Assembly (NCBI RefSeq): GCF_002101815.1
Contig: NZ_LQPM01000010.1
Coordinates: forward strand, 62,001-126,000
From: Mycobacterium paraense
GTDB lineage: Bacteria > Actinomycetota > Actinomycetes > Mycobacteriales > Mycobacteriaceae
Length of the DNA stretch: 64,000 nt
Direction: 5' to 3'
Positions within the stretch are counted from its first letter, which is position 1; the number at the start of each line of letters is the position of its first letter. Made by a program: the position numbers and the translations under genes. The notes beneath the pieces are model-generated. The model worked only from the letters and a program-made list of their open reading frames with translations. It searched no databases and was not told the origin of the DNA. This document shows, piece by piece, positions 17,893 to 26,385 of the stretch.

Positions 17893-18215
17893 ACTTCGCC
17901 GGCCAAAAGATCCGCGGGATTTTATTCGCCCGCAGACCCGGCGCGGTGCCGGCGACCTGCCCCACGAACGCCGCCGTCCCGCGAATCAGCTACCTCGGCG
18001 GCGCCGATCGCACCCCACAAACGCCACTACATCGAGCAGAGTCGGTTCCACTGAGCAACGCCGAAAGCGACCCGGCAGCTCGCGCGTGGCGTGAGATTTC
18101 AGGCAAGTGATCCCGCGCGTCCCCGGCGCCTGGTCGGCCGGCCCGCCGTCACGCATCGGTACCCGGGAGCACTAATCCGGTGAAGGCCCACATTCATCGG
18201 AAACGGAGGAAGTTC
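17893..18215. other. Intergenic region upstream of osmC-like gene
   Basis: No convincing gene on either strand. A weak hairpin GCGGG (17914-17918) / CCCGC (17929-17933) with an AT-rich loop follows the DUF3097 stop and may aid termination. The promoter of the OsmC operon should lie in the last 150 bases; no recognisable regulator site was found. GGAGGAAG before 18216 is the ribosome-binding site of the next gene. Confidence 0.4.
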
Positions 18216-18740
18216 ATGACCGACGCGCTCGTCATCGATGCCGCGGGGCTCGACCGGCTGTCGTGTAATGCCAAGGCCAACCCCGAGACCGGCAAGAAGA
18301 CGCTGAAAGCCAGGACGGTCTGTGAGACGGGTTTCCGGAACGTCACCTATGTGCGCGACCTGGCGCCGATGCTGGTCGGCGAGCCACCTGCGCTGCTGGG
18401 CGACGACTCGGCGCCCAACCCCTCGGAGACCGCCCTTGCCGCCCTCGGGTCGTGCGTTTCGGTCGGCCTGCTGGCCAACGCGACGCACCGCGGCGTCACC
18501 CTCACCAAGATCGAGGTCGAGATGGAGGGTGACATCGACATCTCCGCGGTGTGGGGCGTGGGCGACACCCCCGATGGGAAACACCTGGGCTTCAGCGCGG
18601 TCCGCTGCACGGTAACGCTCGCCGGAAACGCCGACGACGCCACCCTCAGGGAGATCCACGACAACGCCATCGCGTGGTCGCCCGTGGTCAACACGTTCCG
18701 CCGCCCGGTCAGCGTCGACTCGGCTCTGATCACCGAATAG
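18216..18740 (+). CDS. OsmC family peroxide/thiol-redox protein
   Basis: 174 residues. OsmC/YhfA-type fold with one redox cysteine in the helix motif LGSCVSVGLLANA; the N-terminal half carries DSAPNPSETALAALGS. The second cysteine common in OsmC appears in VRCTVTLAG. Members reduce organic hydroperoxides or act on sulfur compounds. ATG 18216 follows an excellent GGAGGAAG; a GTG at 18180 is less likely. First gene of a series that continues with an acyl-CoA dehydrogenase-like gene 11 bases on and a sigma/anti-sigma pair. Confidence 0.88.
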   Translation: MTDALVIDAAGLDRLSCNAKANPETGKKTLKARTVCETGFRNVTYVRDLAPMLVGEPPALLGDDSAPNPSETALAALGSCVSVGLLANATHRGVTLTKIEVEMEGDIDISAVWGVGDTPDGKHLGFSAVRCTVTLAGNADDATLREIHDNAIAWSPVVNTFRRPVSVDSALITE

Positions 18741-18751
18741 GAGACAGCGCG

Positions 18752-19819
18752 TTGACCACCACGACGGAGGCCGCGGCCGGCCGGCTCGGCCTCGAACTGC
18801 TGCAGGACATCCGGGCCCACGCCGGGGCCCTGGACCGCGGCGAGCACCCCTCCCGGCGCAGCTTCATCGCGTTGGGGGAGGCGGGGCTGCTCGGAATCGG
18901 CGCGCCGCGCAACGTCGATGGCCGGCTTGCCGAGATGGCCGACGTCATCCGCCGGATCGCCGCAGAGTGCATGAGCACCGCGTTCTCGGTGTGGGCCCAC
19001 CGGATGACGGTGGAATACTTACTCACCGCCGCAACGCCTTTCGGCGAGGCAGCCGCTCGTCGACTGCTCGCCGGGACCGCGCTCGGAGTGACGGGCATGG
19101 CGGCGGCGTTCAAGGAGGCCGCGGGCTGCGGCAGCGTGGAACTGACCGCCACGCCCGCCCACGGCGGGTATCACGTCTCCGGCCCGATCCGATGGGCAAG
19201 CAACCTCTACTCCGACTCGACGATGGTCACCGCCGTGCGCGCCGAGAGCGGCGAAAGGCTCATCGTGGCAATGCCGTTGGATACACCGGGAATCGTCGTG
19301 GGAGAGCCCTTCGATCTGTTGGCGCTGGGTAGTACCGCCTCGTCATTTTTGAATCTGCACGGCGCATACGTGCCCGCCGAGCAGGTGCTGTCGCGCGACT
19401 TCGACGGCTTCCTGCACGGGGTGCGTCCGACCTTCCTCGTGTTGCAGTCGGCGATGTGCCTGGGACTGGCGAGCACCGCCTTGGAACAAGCCCGGCTGAG
19501 CCTGACAGGAACCAACGCGGTGTTCGGAGCCGATGTCGACCGCCTCGCCGAACGGCTTGCCTCGGAGGAGGCAACGTTGGCGCGGCTGGCCGCCGCCGTC
19601 GGCGGGCCGGGCGCGCCGACGAAGAAGGAGCTGCTGTCGCTGCGGCTTGCCGCGGCGGAACTATCCAGCGGCGGCGCCGATTTGGAGATCCGAACGGCCG
19701 GCGGCAAAGGGTATGCCAGCAGGACCGCGGCCAGCCGGCGCTACCGGGAGGCCGCGTTCATCCCGGTCCAGTCGCCCTCGGAGGCGCAATTGCGGTGGGA
19801 ACTCGCCCGATGCGACTGA
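18752..19819 (+). CDS. Acyl-CoA dehydrogenase-like flavoprotein
   Basis: 355 residues from TTG 18752, eight bases after GGAG. Divergent ACAD fold: helical N-terminus (RRSFIALGEAGLLGIGAP), middle beta domain (GYHVSGPIRWASNLYSDSTMVTAV) and helical C-terminus. The usual ACAD catalytic Glu region is not recognisable and the protein is shorter than a typical ACAD, so it may be a flavin-dependent monooxygenase or desulfurisation-type enzyme (DszC/SfnB-like) instead of a beta-oxidation enzyme (inference). Placed between OsmC and a sigma factor, which suggests a redox or sulfur role. Confidence 0.75.
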   Translation: MTTTTEAAAGRLGLELLQDIRAHAGALDRGEHPSRRSFIALGEAGLLGIGAPRNVDGRLAEMADVIRRIAAECMSTAFSVWAHRMTVEYLLTAATPFGEAAARRLLAGTALGVTGMAAAFKEAAGCGSVELTATPAHGGYHVSGPIRWASNLYSDSTMVTAVRAESGERLIVAMPLDTPGIVVGEPFDLLALGSTASSFLNLHGAYVPAEQVLSRDFDGFLHGVRPTFLVLQSAMCLGLASTALEQARLSLTGTNAVFGADVDRLAERLASEEATLARLAAAVGGPGAPTKKELLSLRLAAAELSSGGADLEIRTAGGKGYASRTAASRRYREAAFIPVQSPSEAQLRWELARCD

Positions 19820-19829
19820 GCGAGGGTCG

Positions 19830-20450
19830 ATGGCGACTCCGGTGACGGCGCCGTCCGACGGTACCGAATCCCAGCACCTGGTCGGCGGAGTCCCGCTCGC
19901 CAGCCTGGTGCGCGACTATCACCGGCCCATGGTGAACTTCGCTCGAACCATGGTCAATTCGGCGACGGTGGCCGAGGAAGCCGTGCAGGAGGCATGGGTT
20001 CAGGTCCTGCAGTCGTCGAGCTCGTTCGAGGGGCGATCCTCGGTGGGCACCTGGTTGTTCGGGATCGTCAAGCACACCGCCTCGCGGCACCGGCGGCGCG
20101 AGTCTCGCATTCGCGACCACGAGGTGCTCGTCGCCGACGACACCGACCCGCTGTCGGGTCGCATGCACCCCGCGGCGCACCCCGATGCCGGGCACTGGAG
20201 CGACCCGCCGTCGCAGCGCTTTCTCCGCGAGGACCAAACCGCAGCAGGCGAACTCGTGGCACTCGTACGCGCGGCGCTGGACCAGCTGCCGCAGCGGCAA
20301 CGCCAGCTGATCATCCTGCGAGACCTCGCGGGCGTATCGGCCGACGAGGCGGCCGGGATCCTTCGGCTGTCGGCCGAGGCGCAGCGTTCGCTGCTCTACC
20401 GCGCCCGGGGCAATCTCCGAAACGAATTGGAAAAGCGGTATCCACGATGA
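19830..20450 (+). CDS. ECF-type RNA polymerase sigma factor
   Basis: 206 residues. Region 2 about 25-95 (VRDYHRPMVNFARTMVNSATVAEEAVQEAWVQV, GRSSVGTWLFGIVKHTASRHRRRE) and region 4 about 145-200 (LDQLPQRQRQLIILRDLAGVSADEAAGILRLSAEAQRSLLYRARGNLRNEL). ATG 19830. Stop overlaps the start of the small zinc-motif protein (ATGA), the classic sigma/anti-sigma arrangement. Likely controls its own operon, from osmC or the ACAD-like gene through the transporter. Confidence 0.9.
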   Translation: MATPVTAPSDGTESQHLVGGVPLASLVRDYHRPMVNFARTMVNSATVAEEAVQEAWVQVLQSSSSFEGRSSVGTWLFGIVKHTASRHRRRESRIRDHEVLVADDTDPLSGRMHPAAHPDAGHWSDPPSQRFLREDQTAAGELVALVRAALDQLPQRQRQLIILRDLAGVSADEAAGILRLSAEAQRSLLYRARGNLRNELEKRYPR

Positions 20451-20716
20451 CCGTCTACGACAACACAATTCCGGCCGTCGACTGCGTCGACTTCGTTCGG
20501 CTCGTCGACGACCTCGTCGACGCGGATCCGGAGCACTGGGGGCCGATCGTCGCCAAGCATCTCGAGGAGTGCCCACCGTGCCTCGTCTACCTGCAACAGA
20601 TGCTCGACCTCAAGGTCCTGCTCCACCACGTCTTTGCCGGGGACAAGCTCAGCGACGAGCAGGTCTCCGCGGTCATCAACTCGATCAACGACTTCACCGA
20701 AGGGCAACACCGATGA
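20447..20716 (+). CDS. Small zinc-binding (ZAS-like) anti-sigma factor candidate
   Basis: 89 residues, acidic, no membrane helix. HLEECPPC supplies the HX3CX2C zinc-binding motif of ZAS anti-sigma factors such as RsrA/RseA/RshA, preceded by a helical segment rich in Asp and Val (DCVDFVRLVDDLVD). It overlaps the sigma gene by four bases at the start and the transporter gene by four at the end. Predicted to hold the sigma factor inactive until the zinc thiols are oxidised (inference from motif and context). Confidence 0.75.
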   Translation: MTVYDNTIPAVDCVDFVRLVDDLVDADPEHWGPIVAKHLEECPPCLVYLQQMLDLKVLLHHVFAGDKLSDEQVSAVINSINDFTEGQHR

Positions 20717-21615
20717 CGATCGAAGCGCCGGCGCCGCAACGAGAGCGCCACGTCCCCACGGAAGACACGCTGATTCCCCTGCCTGCCCGGGGCGCCGCCG
20801 AGGACCCGTTCGAACCGCTGAGCGTAGGCGCGATGGTGGACCGGGTGGCCGGCATGGCGGTGGAGAAGGCCGCGCACCCGTGGGCGTTCTTCGTGCGCTC
20901 GCTGGTCGGCGGCGCGATGGTGGCCTTCGGCGTGCTGCTCGCGCTGGTCGTCAGCACCGGCGTGAAGACGCCGGGCGTTGCGAGCTTGTTGATGGGCTTG
21001 GCATTCGGCATGTCGTTCGTGTTGATTCTGGTGTCCGGCATGTCGTTGATCACCGCGGACATGGCCGCCGGATTCCTCGCCGTGCTCAAACGCAGCATGA
21101 ACCTCGGGACGTATGCGTTTCTCGTCGTCGTCGGCCTGATCGGAAACATCGTCGGCGCATTTGTGTTCGTCGCGATCTGCGGCGCCGCGGGAGGCCCCTA
21201 CCTGGGAGCATTCGCCGAGCGGGCGGCGGCTGTCGGCGCCGCGAAGGCCGGCCAGCCGTTCTGGACCGCGCTCTTGCTGGCCGTGGTGTGCACGTGGTTC
21301 CTGCAGACGGCGATGTGCATGTTCTTCAAGGCCCGCAGCGACGTGGCGCGGATGGCCTTCGCGTTTTACGGACCGTTCGCGTTCGTCATCGGCGGCACCC
21401 AGCACGTGATCGCCAACGTGGGGTTCCTCGGTCTTCCCCTGCTGCTCAACCAGTTTCACCCCGCCGCCCCGCGCGCCGGGATCGGGTGGGGCTTCGGCCA
21501 CGGCGGCTTGCTCACCAACATCGGTGTCACGACCGTGGGCAACCTGATCGGCGGCACGCTCTTCGTGGCGTTACCGTTCTGGATCATCGCGCAGTTGCAG
21601 CGGCGCCAGGTCTGA
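20713..21615 (+). CDS. Formate/nitrite transporter (FNT) family protein
   Basis: 300 residues with six membrane helices after a hydrophilic 50-residue N-terminus; opening PFEPLSVGAMVDRV is typical. Pentameric channels of this family carry formate, nitrite, hydrosulfide or lactate. The pore motif that reads EHxxAN in FocA/NirC reads TQHVIANV here: the pore His and Asn are kept but the preceding Glu is Gln, so the substrate may differ. Coupled to the anti-sigma gene by ATGA, so it belongs to the sigma-controlled operon. Confidence 0.88.
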   Translation: MTIEAPAPQRERHVPTEDTLIPLPARGAAEDPFEPLSVGAMVDRVAGMAVEKAAHPWAFFVRSLVGGAMVAFGVLLALVVSTGVKTPGVASLLMGLAFGMSFVLILVSGMSLITADMAAGFLAVLKRSMNLGTYAFLVVVGLIGNIVGAFVFVAICGAAGGPYLGAFAERAAAVGAAKAGQPFWTALLLAVVCTWFLQTAMCMFFKARSDVARMAFAFYGPFAFVIGGTQHVIANVGFLGLPLLLNQFHPAAPRAGIGWGFGHGGLLTNIGVTTVGNLIGGTLFVALPFWIIAQLQRRQV

Positions 21616-21726
21616 ACACTTCCCGACCAACGGCTGACGACTGGGTTACTTCCGGGCGAACTGCGCGCCGCTCGGGCAACCCAACGGCCCCAACGGGTTC
21701 CAGCGACAGCCCTACGTCCCCAGCGG

Positions 21727-21746
21727 TTGAGGACTAAAGCCTCACG
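21727..21746. promoter_or_regulatory. DosR-box-like palindrome
   Basis: TTGAGGACTAAAGCCTCACG matches most positions of the mycobacterial DosR box TTSGGGACTWWAGTCCCSAA, including the core GGACTAAAG, and is itself symmetric (TGAGG-N7-CCTCA). It lies about 50 bases before the universal stress protein start. Universal stress protein genes are typical DosR targets in M. tuberculosis, so hypoxia/NO induction is likely. Confidence 0.65.
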
Positions 21747-21797
21747 ACCGGCGACCCGCCGGCCGATAGCGTCGCTGCTGACGAAGGGAGAAACCAA

Positions 21798-22682
21798 GTG
21801 TCGACATCTACGAAGCGGCTGGGCATCGTCGTCGCGGTCGACGGCTCGCCGGCAGCCGATGCGGCCGTCTGCTGGGCGGCCCAGGACGCCGCAATGAGGA
21901 ACGTTGCGCTGACGGTCGTCCACGCGGTGGCCACCCCCACCGCCACCTATCCGCCGGTGCCGTACCCCGAAGCAATGCTGGTCCGGCTCGAGGACGACGG
22001 CAAAAAGGCCATCATGCACGCCGTCAAGATCGCCGAGGATGCGATGCCTGCCGACGCGAAGGTCGCGATCGGCAGGGAATTGGTGTACGCCGCCCCGGCG
22101 CCGGCCCTGATCAACATGTCCGACGAGGCGGAGATGATCGTGGTGGGCACCTCCGGGCGCGGATTGCTGGCCCGCGGCGTGCTCGGTTCGGTCAGTTCGA
22201 CGGTGGTGCGGCACGCGAATTGCCCGGTCGCCGTCGTTCACGAAGAGGGTCTGGCCGACCGCCAGGACGCCCCCGTGCTCCTTGGCGTCGACGGGTCCCC
22301 GATTTCCGAACGCGCGACGGAGCTGGCGTTCGACGAAGCCTCGCGTCGCGGCGTCGACCTCGTGGCCCTACACGCCTGGAGCGACGTCACGACCGAGGTT
22401 CCCTATCTGGACTGGGCGACGGTGGAGGAGGAGGCGCAGCGCAGTCTCGGCGAGAGCCTGGCGGGCTGGCTGGAAAGCTACCCGGACGTGACGGTGCACC
22501 GCCGCGTCGTCCGCGATCGTCCGGCGCGACACCTCATCGACGAGGCAGCCTCCGCCCAGCTCGTCGTCGTGGGCAGCCATGGCCGGGGCAGTCTGACCGG
22601 CCTGCTGCTCGGGTCGGTGAGCAACACCGTCCTGCACTCGGTGCGGGTACCGGTGATCGTCGCCAGGCCGTCGGAGTCCTAG
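21798..22682 (+). CDS. Universal stress protein, tandem UspA domains
   Basis: 294 residues made of two UspA domains (about 8-145 and 158-292). Both carry the ATP-binding G-2X-G-9X-G-S/T motif: GTSGRGLLARGVLGSVSS and GSHGRGSLTGLLLGSVSN. This is the Rv1996/Rv2005c/Rv2623 type of mycobacterial protein, implicated in slowing growth under hypoxia. GTG 21798 follows GGGAG. Monocistronic, behind the DosR-like box at 21727-21746; convergent with the monooxygenase gene. Confidence 0.93.
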   Translation: MSTSTKRLGIVVAVDGSPAADAAVCWAAQDAAMRNVALTVVHAVATPTATYPPVPYPEAMLVRLEDDGKKAIMHAVKIAEDAMPADAKVAIGRELVYAAPAPALINMSDEAEMIVVGTSGRGLLARGVLGSVSSTVVRHANCPVAVVHEEGLADRQDAPVLLGVDGSPISERATELAFDEASRRGVDLVALHAWSDVTTEVPYLDWATVEEEAQRSLGESLAGWLESYPDVTVHRRVVRDRPARHLIDEAASAQLVVVGSHGRGSLTGLLLGSVSNTVLHSVRVPVIVARPSES

Positions 22683-22694
22683 CCGCTCGCCGAT

Positions 22695-24230
22695 TCAGCC
22701 GCCGCGCACGACGGTGGCCGTAAACGCGCACAGCGCCGCGAGGTCGCGCCCGGCGCGCAGGACCGTCCGGTCCGGGCGCACCAGCGCGGCTGTGGCGCGG
22801 CCCCGGCGCAGCCACGCGTCCAGCGCGCTGCCGGGCGGCGCGGTCACGACGGCAACGCCGCGCCGGCGCAGGAGCGCCTGGTCGGCGTCGCCCGGGTCGC
22901 CGGTGGCGATCAGCGCGAAACCCGTGCCGATCACGTCGTCGAGCCGTTGGCCATTGGGCAGCAAGGGGTTTGGGCACAGCGTGCCGGCGAGCTGGCGCGG
23001 CCGGCGCGACCTGTGCACCAGCGCGGAAGCGCGCAGCGATGGGGTGGTCGAGTCGACCACCTTGTCGCGCAGCCCGGGAATCAGCCGCAGCCGGGGCAGC
23101 ACGACGCGCCGCGCCGCGTCGCCCAACCGGCCACCGCCGGTCATCGCCCAGCCGACGCCCAGCGCCAACCGGATCATGTGGCGGGTGTGCGGTTTGCGTT
23201 CCCGCTCATATGTGTCCAGGACCTCCGCGGCCAGGGAGCCGTCGCAAACCCCCGCGATCTTCCAGGACAGGTTGGCCGCGTCCCGCATGCCTGCCCCCAT
23301 GCCCTGGCCGATGAACGGGGGAGTGAGGTGGGCCGCGTCGCCCAGGATGAACACGTTTCCTCGGCGCCACCGGTCGGCGATCTGCGCGCGGAACGTGTAC
23401 TCGGTGACCCGCAGCAGGCGCAACTCGCCGTCCGCGACGCCGCCGACCCACGGCGCGATCAGCGGCCGCAGCGCAGCCAAAGTCCCGAAGTCGTCGGCGC
23501 TTTCGCCGGCCAGCAGCCGGAACTCCCATCGGTAGCGGGCGGGTCCGATGCGCATGTACGTCCCCGCGCGAACGGGGTCGCAGACCTGGTGCACGCCGTC
23601 CCACTGCCGCAGGTCGGCGTCACTGGCCACGTCGACGACCAGCCAACGCTGTTCGAAGTTCAAATCCCGCATGGCCGAGCCGATCTGGGCGCGCACCACG
23701 CTGTTGGCGCCGTCGCAGCCCAGCAGGTAGCCGGCCTCGACGTGCCGCACGCGACCGTCGCGGCGGTCGGTGAAGGTCACGCGCACGCGGTCGCCGTTGT
23801 CGGACAGCTCGGTGACCTCCGCGTCGCCGCGCACCTCTGCGTTCGGGTACCGCTTGAGGTTGGCGCGCAGGACGGCTTCCAATTCGGGTTGATCGAACAT
23901 GTTGGCCTGCGGGAAGCCGTTGGGGCTGCGGGCCGGATCGCGGTGGAACTCGGCGAGCACGCGCCGTTGCCGGGATCGGTTGTCCAGCAACCGCAGACCG
24001 AGCGTGGGCCGCGAAATCGCGGCGAACTCGTCACCGGCGCCGAGGCGGGCGATGACCCGGTAGATCTCGTCGTCGAGGTGCACGGCGCGGGGCTGCGGGT
24101 AGATCCCGGGCCAGCGGTCGAGCACCAGGCAGTCCACCCCGTGTTGCGCCAACAACGTGGCGGCGGTGATGCCCGTCGGGCCGGCGCCGACGATGACGAC
24201 CGGGACGCGCCGAATGGGGTCGTCCGTCAC
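22695..24230 (-). CDS. FAD-dependent aromatic monooxygenase (MhpA/PheA type)
   Basis: 511 residues. Flavoprotein hydroxylase: GxGxxG motif VIVGAGPTGITAATLLAQHG at the start, the second FAD motif GDAAHLTPPFIGQGMGAGMRDA, and a C-terminal thioredoxin-like region (FALIATGDPGDADQ). Proteins with MxxF/Q-type substrate domains like this hydroxylate phenolic rings, as in 3-(3-hydroxyphenyl)propionate hydroxylase. GTG 24230 overlaps the stop of the hydrolase gene (GTGA). Third gene of the operon; expected to supply the catechol cut by the dioxygenase (inference). Confidence 0.9.
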   Translation of the reverse strand: MTDDPIRRVPVVIVGAGPTGITAATLLAQHGVDCLVLDRWPGIYPQPRAVHLDDEIYRVIARLGAGDEFAAISRPTLGLRLLDNRSRQRRVLAEFHRDPARSPNGFPQANMFDQPELEAVLRANLKRYPNAEVRGDAEVTELSDNGDRVRVTFTDRRDGRVRHVEAGYLLGCDGANSVVRAQIGSAMRDLNFEQRWLVVDVASDADLRQWDGVHQVCDPVRAGTYMRIGPARYRWEFRLLAGESADDFGTLAALRPLIAPWVGGVADGELRLLRVTEYTFRAQIADRWRRGNVFILGDAAHLTPPFIGQGMGAGMRDAANLSWKIAGVCDGSLAAEVLDTYERERKPHTRHMIRLALGVGWAMTGGGRLGDAARRVVLPRLRLIPGLRDKVVDSTTPSLRASALVHRSRRPRQLAGTLCPNPLLPNGQRLDDVIGTGFALIATGDPGDADQALLRRRGVAVVTAPPGSALDAWLRRGRATAALVRPDRTVLRAGRDLAALCAFTATVVRGG

Positions 24231-25162
24231 GCGAATCGGATTGTGGTGCGCTGGGTTCCGAGGTCGATGGCCCCGTCGTCGGTGGCCACCGACGCCTCGA
24301 CGACGTCGCCGTCCTGCAGGTAGTCGCGGTTGCCGGCCTGGCGCGTGAAGAACATCTTCCACTTGAGGGCCGGCGGCAACAGGTTCCCGATGAACTGCAC
24401 CGGCTTGGGCGGCGCGCTGAGCGCCGTCCCGGCCGGGGTGCCGGTGAGCACCAGGTCACCCGGCGAGAGCTCCTGGAACTGGGTGAGCGACTGCAGCGCC
24501 TCCAGCGGCCGATACAGCATGTCGCCGTCGACGAGCGCGTTCTGCCGCTCCTGGCCGTTGACGCTCAGGCGCAGCCGCAGGTCGCCGAACCGTTTGAGCT
24601 CGTCGGCCGTCAGCAAGACCAGCTCGGGCCCGACCGGGGTGAACGTCGGATAGGACTTGGCCTCGTAGAACTGGGTCTGGGGGAGCTGGATGTCGCGCGC
24701 CGAGACGTCGTTGGTGACCACCAGCCCGGCGATGAAGTCGGCGAGGTTGGCATCGGAAACCGTTGTGCCGACCGGGATTGCGCGACCGATCACCAGCCCG
24801 ATCTCCACCTCGTAGTCGAGCAGCTGGACGTGTGAGGGCTTGACGATGTCGTCGAACGGCCCGTTGATCGACGCCGACGCCTTGCGGAAGAACGTGAGCG
24901 GCACCGACGCCGGGTCCATGCCCGCGTCGCGGACGTGCGACTCGAAGTTGGTCATCTGCGCCACCACCCGGCACGGCCTGGTGACCGGTGAGATCGGCTT
25001 CAGCGTGTCCAGGGCGACGGTCTCCGCACCCGCGGCGGCCTGGATCGCGGCCCGGTCGCCCAGCAGTGCGGCGGTGGTGGTCGCGGCGGTGTCGATCTTG
25101 GCGGCGCCGGTCGGAGTCTTGAGCCACCACGAGTCGGCGGTGTGCAGCACGGAGACGGTCAT
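24227..25162 (-). CDS. Fumarylacetoacetate hydrolase family protein
   Basis: 311 residues. FAH/HpcE-type hydrolase or decarboxylase: metal site residues in LLDYEVEIGLVIG (the two Glu), DVSARDIQL and KSYPTFTPVGPELV, and the family ending LSPGDLVLTGTPAG. Acts on ring-cleavage products in meta-cleavage pathways or on 3-acylpyruvates. ATG 25162 overlaps the dioxygenase stop (ATGA). Middle gene of the TetR-controlled operon. Confidence 0.93.
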   Translation of the reverse strand: MTVSVLHTADSWWLKTPTGAAKIDTAATTTAALLGDRAAIQAAAGAETVALDTLKPISPVTRPCRVVAQMTNFESHVRDAGMDPASVPLTFFRKASASINGPFDDIVKPSHVQLLDYEVEIGLVIGRAIPVGTTVSDANLADFIAGLVVTNDVSARDIQLPQTQFYEAKSYPTFTPVGPELVLLTADELKRFGDLRLRLSVNGQERQNALVDGDMLYRPLEALQSLTQFQELSPGDLVLTGTPAGTALSAPPKPVQFIGNLLPPALKWKMFFTRQAGNRDYLQDGDVVEASVATDDGAIDLGTQRTTIRFA

Positions 25163-26286
25163 GATGCGGGCACTTTCAGTAGGCCGACGAGGCGGTTGAC
25201 ATCGAATTCGTTGGTTGCGCGCAGCGCGGTGATCATCGAGACCAGTTCGTGGCGAGCGGATTTCAGGTCGGTGCCGAGGAAGTCCCGGGTCGCCGGCGGC
25301 CCCCACTGGGCCAGCCCGGACGCGGTGAACGGCGCCCAGCCGGGCTCGACGGTGTTGTCGAACAGGTCACCGTCGGCGAAGTGTTCGACCAAAAATCCGT
25401 CGGGGTCGCGCCAGTAGTCGAATATCTGGCTGCCCTGGATGTGCCTGCCGATTCCCCAGGACCGCAAATACCCTCGGTCCGTGAGGTATTCGCCGCCCGC
25501 GGCCAGAGCGTCGAGGTCGCTGACCTGGTAGGCCGAGTGCAGGTAGCGGTTGGCCGGGCCCAGCGCCATCGCCAGCGTGTGGTGATCGGCCGGTGTCGAA
25601 CCCCGGTCGCAGCGGATGAAGCTCATGGTCGGGCCGCGGTCGCGCTGCCCCGGGAAGTACATGAAGTCGCTGACGATCAGCCCGAGGTTGTCCAGATACC
25701 AGTCCAACGCCTCGAGGTACTTCGTCGACTGCACCACCAGGTGGCCCAGCCGCTGCACCCGCGCGGGCACGCGCGGCGGGCGCTGCCCGGCGTTGGCGCG
25801 GCGCACCTCGTCGCCGAAATTGAAAACGAGGGCCGGCTGGCCGGGCAGCTCGGGCAGCTCGTGCACGCCGGCCACGACGCGGACGGGCATGCCGCTGGGG
25901 TCGACCAGGTCGACCGACAGCCCGCCGATGTGCTCCGGCAGCGGGCGCGCGGCGGCGCCGGACTTGTCGGCCAGCCGCAGCACGTCGGCCTCGTCGCCGG
26001 CCCGGAACGCCACCCCGGTGAATCGCGTGCGCGGCCCGCGGCGCAGCAGCACGCACGGGCCGCCCGCCCGGGTGCCGCGCAAGTGCAGCTCGGCGGGATC
26101 GTGGCGGGCGGTCTGGAAGCCGAAGGCGCGGGCGAACGCCTCGGCGCGCGTCAGGTCGGGCTTTTCGAACTCCAGCCAGGCGAGGTCGGCGACCTTGATC
26201 ACAGGATTGCGGGACCGCCCGGGGTGTTCGCCCCGCAGCGCTGTCTGCTCGCTGTGCAGCTGCCGGTGGGCGTGCGTCAGGTTCAT
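25159..26286 (-). CDS. Extradiol ring-cleavage dioxygenase (two VOC domains)
   Basis: 375 residues of the 2,3-dihydroxybiphenyl/catechol 2,3-dioxygenase fold. The C-terminal VOC half has the three expected Fe(II) ligands: His in LGHLVVQST, His in LHSAYQV and Glu in FLVEHFADG. The N-terminal half is a catalytically silent VOC domain. Opens aromatic diols next to the hydroxyls. ATG 26286 fits a GAGG six bases upstream. First gene of the operon, reading away from the TetR gene across two operator-like palindromes. Confidence 0.9.
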   Translation of the reverse strand: MNLTHAHRQLHSEQTALRGEHPGRSRNPVIKVADLAWLEFEKPDLTRAEAFARAFGFQTARHDPAELHLRGTRAGGPCVLLRRGPRTRFTGVAFRAGDEADVLRLADKSGAAARPLPEHIGGLSVDLVDPSGMPVRVVAGVHELPELPGQPALVFNFGDEVRRANAGQRPPRVPARVQRLGHLVVQSTKYLEALDWYLDNLGLIVSDFMYFPGQRDRGPTMSFIRCDRGSTPADHHTLAMALGPANRYLHSAYQVSDLDALAAGGEYLTDRGYLRSWGIGRHIQGSQIFDYWRDPDGFLVEHFADGDLFDNTVEPGWAPFTASGLAQWGPPATRDFLGTDLKSARHELVSMITALRATNEFDVNRLVGLLKVPAS

Positions 26287-26304
26287 GGCCATCCTCAAGT
26301 GAAC

Positions 26305-26318
26305 TGACGAAATCGTCA
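26305..26318. promoter_or_regulatory. TetR operator candidate 1 (ring-cleavage operon)
   Basis: TGACGAAATCGTCA, two perfect six-base arms around AA, in the divergent region 19 bases before the dioxygenase start. A second copy lies 44 bases away. Confidence 0.7.
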
Positions 26319-26348
26319 CATACTAGGCAACGTCCGGTCAAGAGTTAC

Positions 26349-26362
26349 TGACGAAATCATCA
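26349..26362. promoter_or_regulatory. TetR operator candidate 2 (regulator promoter)
   Basis: TGACGAAATCATCA, the same palindrome with one arm mismatch, 23 bases before the TetR start. Centre-to-centre spacing of 44 bases is about four helical turns, so two dimers could bind the same face. Confidence 0.68.
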
Positions 26363-26385
26363 GAAGTGAGGCATACTGCTAAGTC

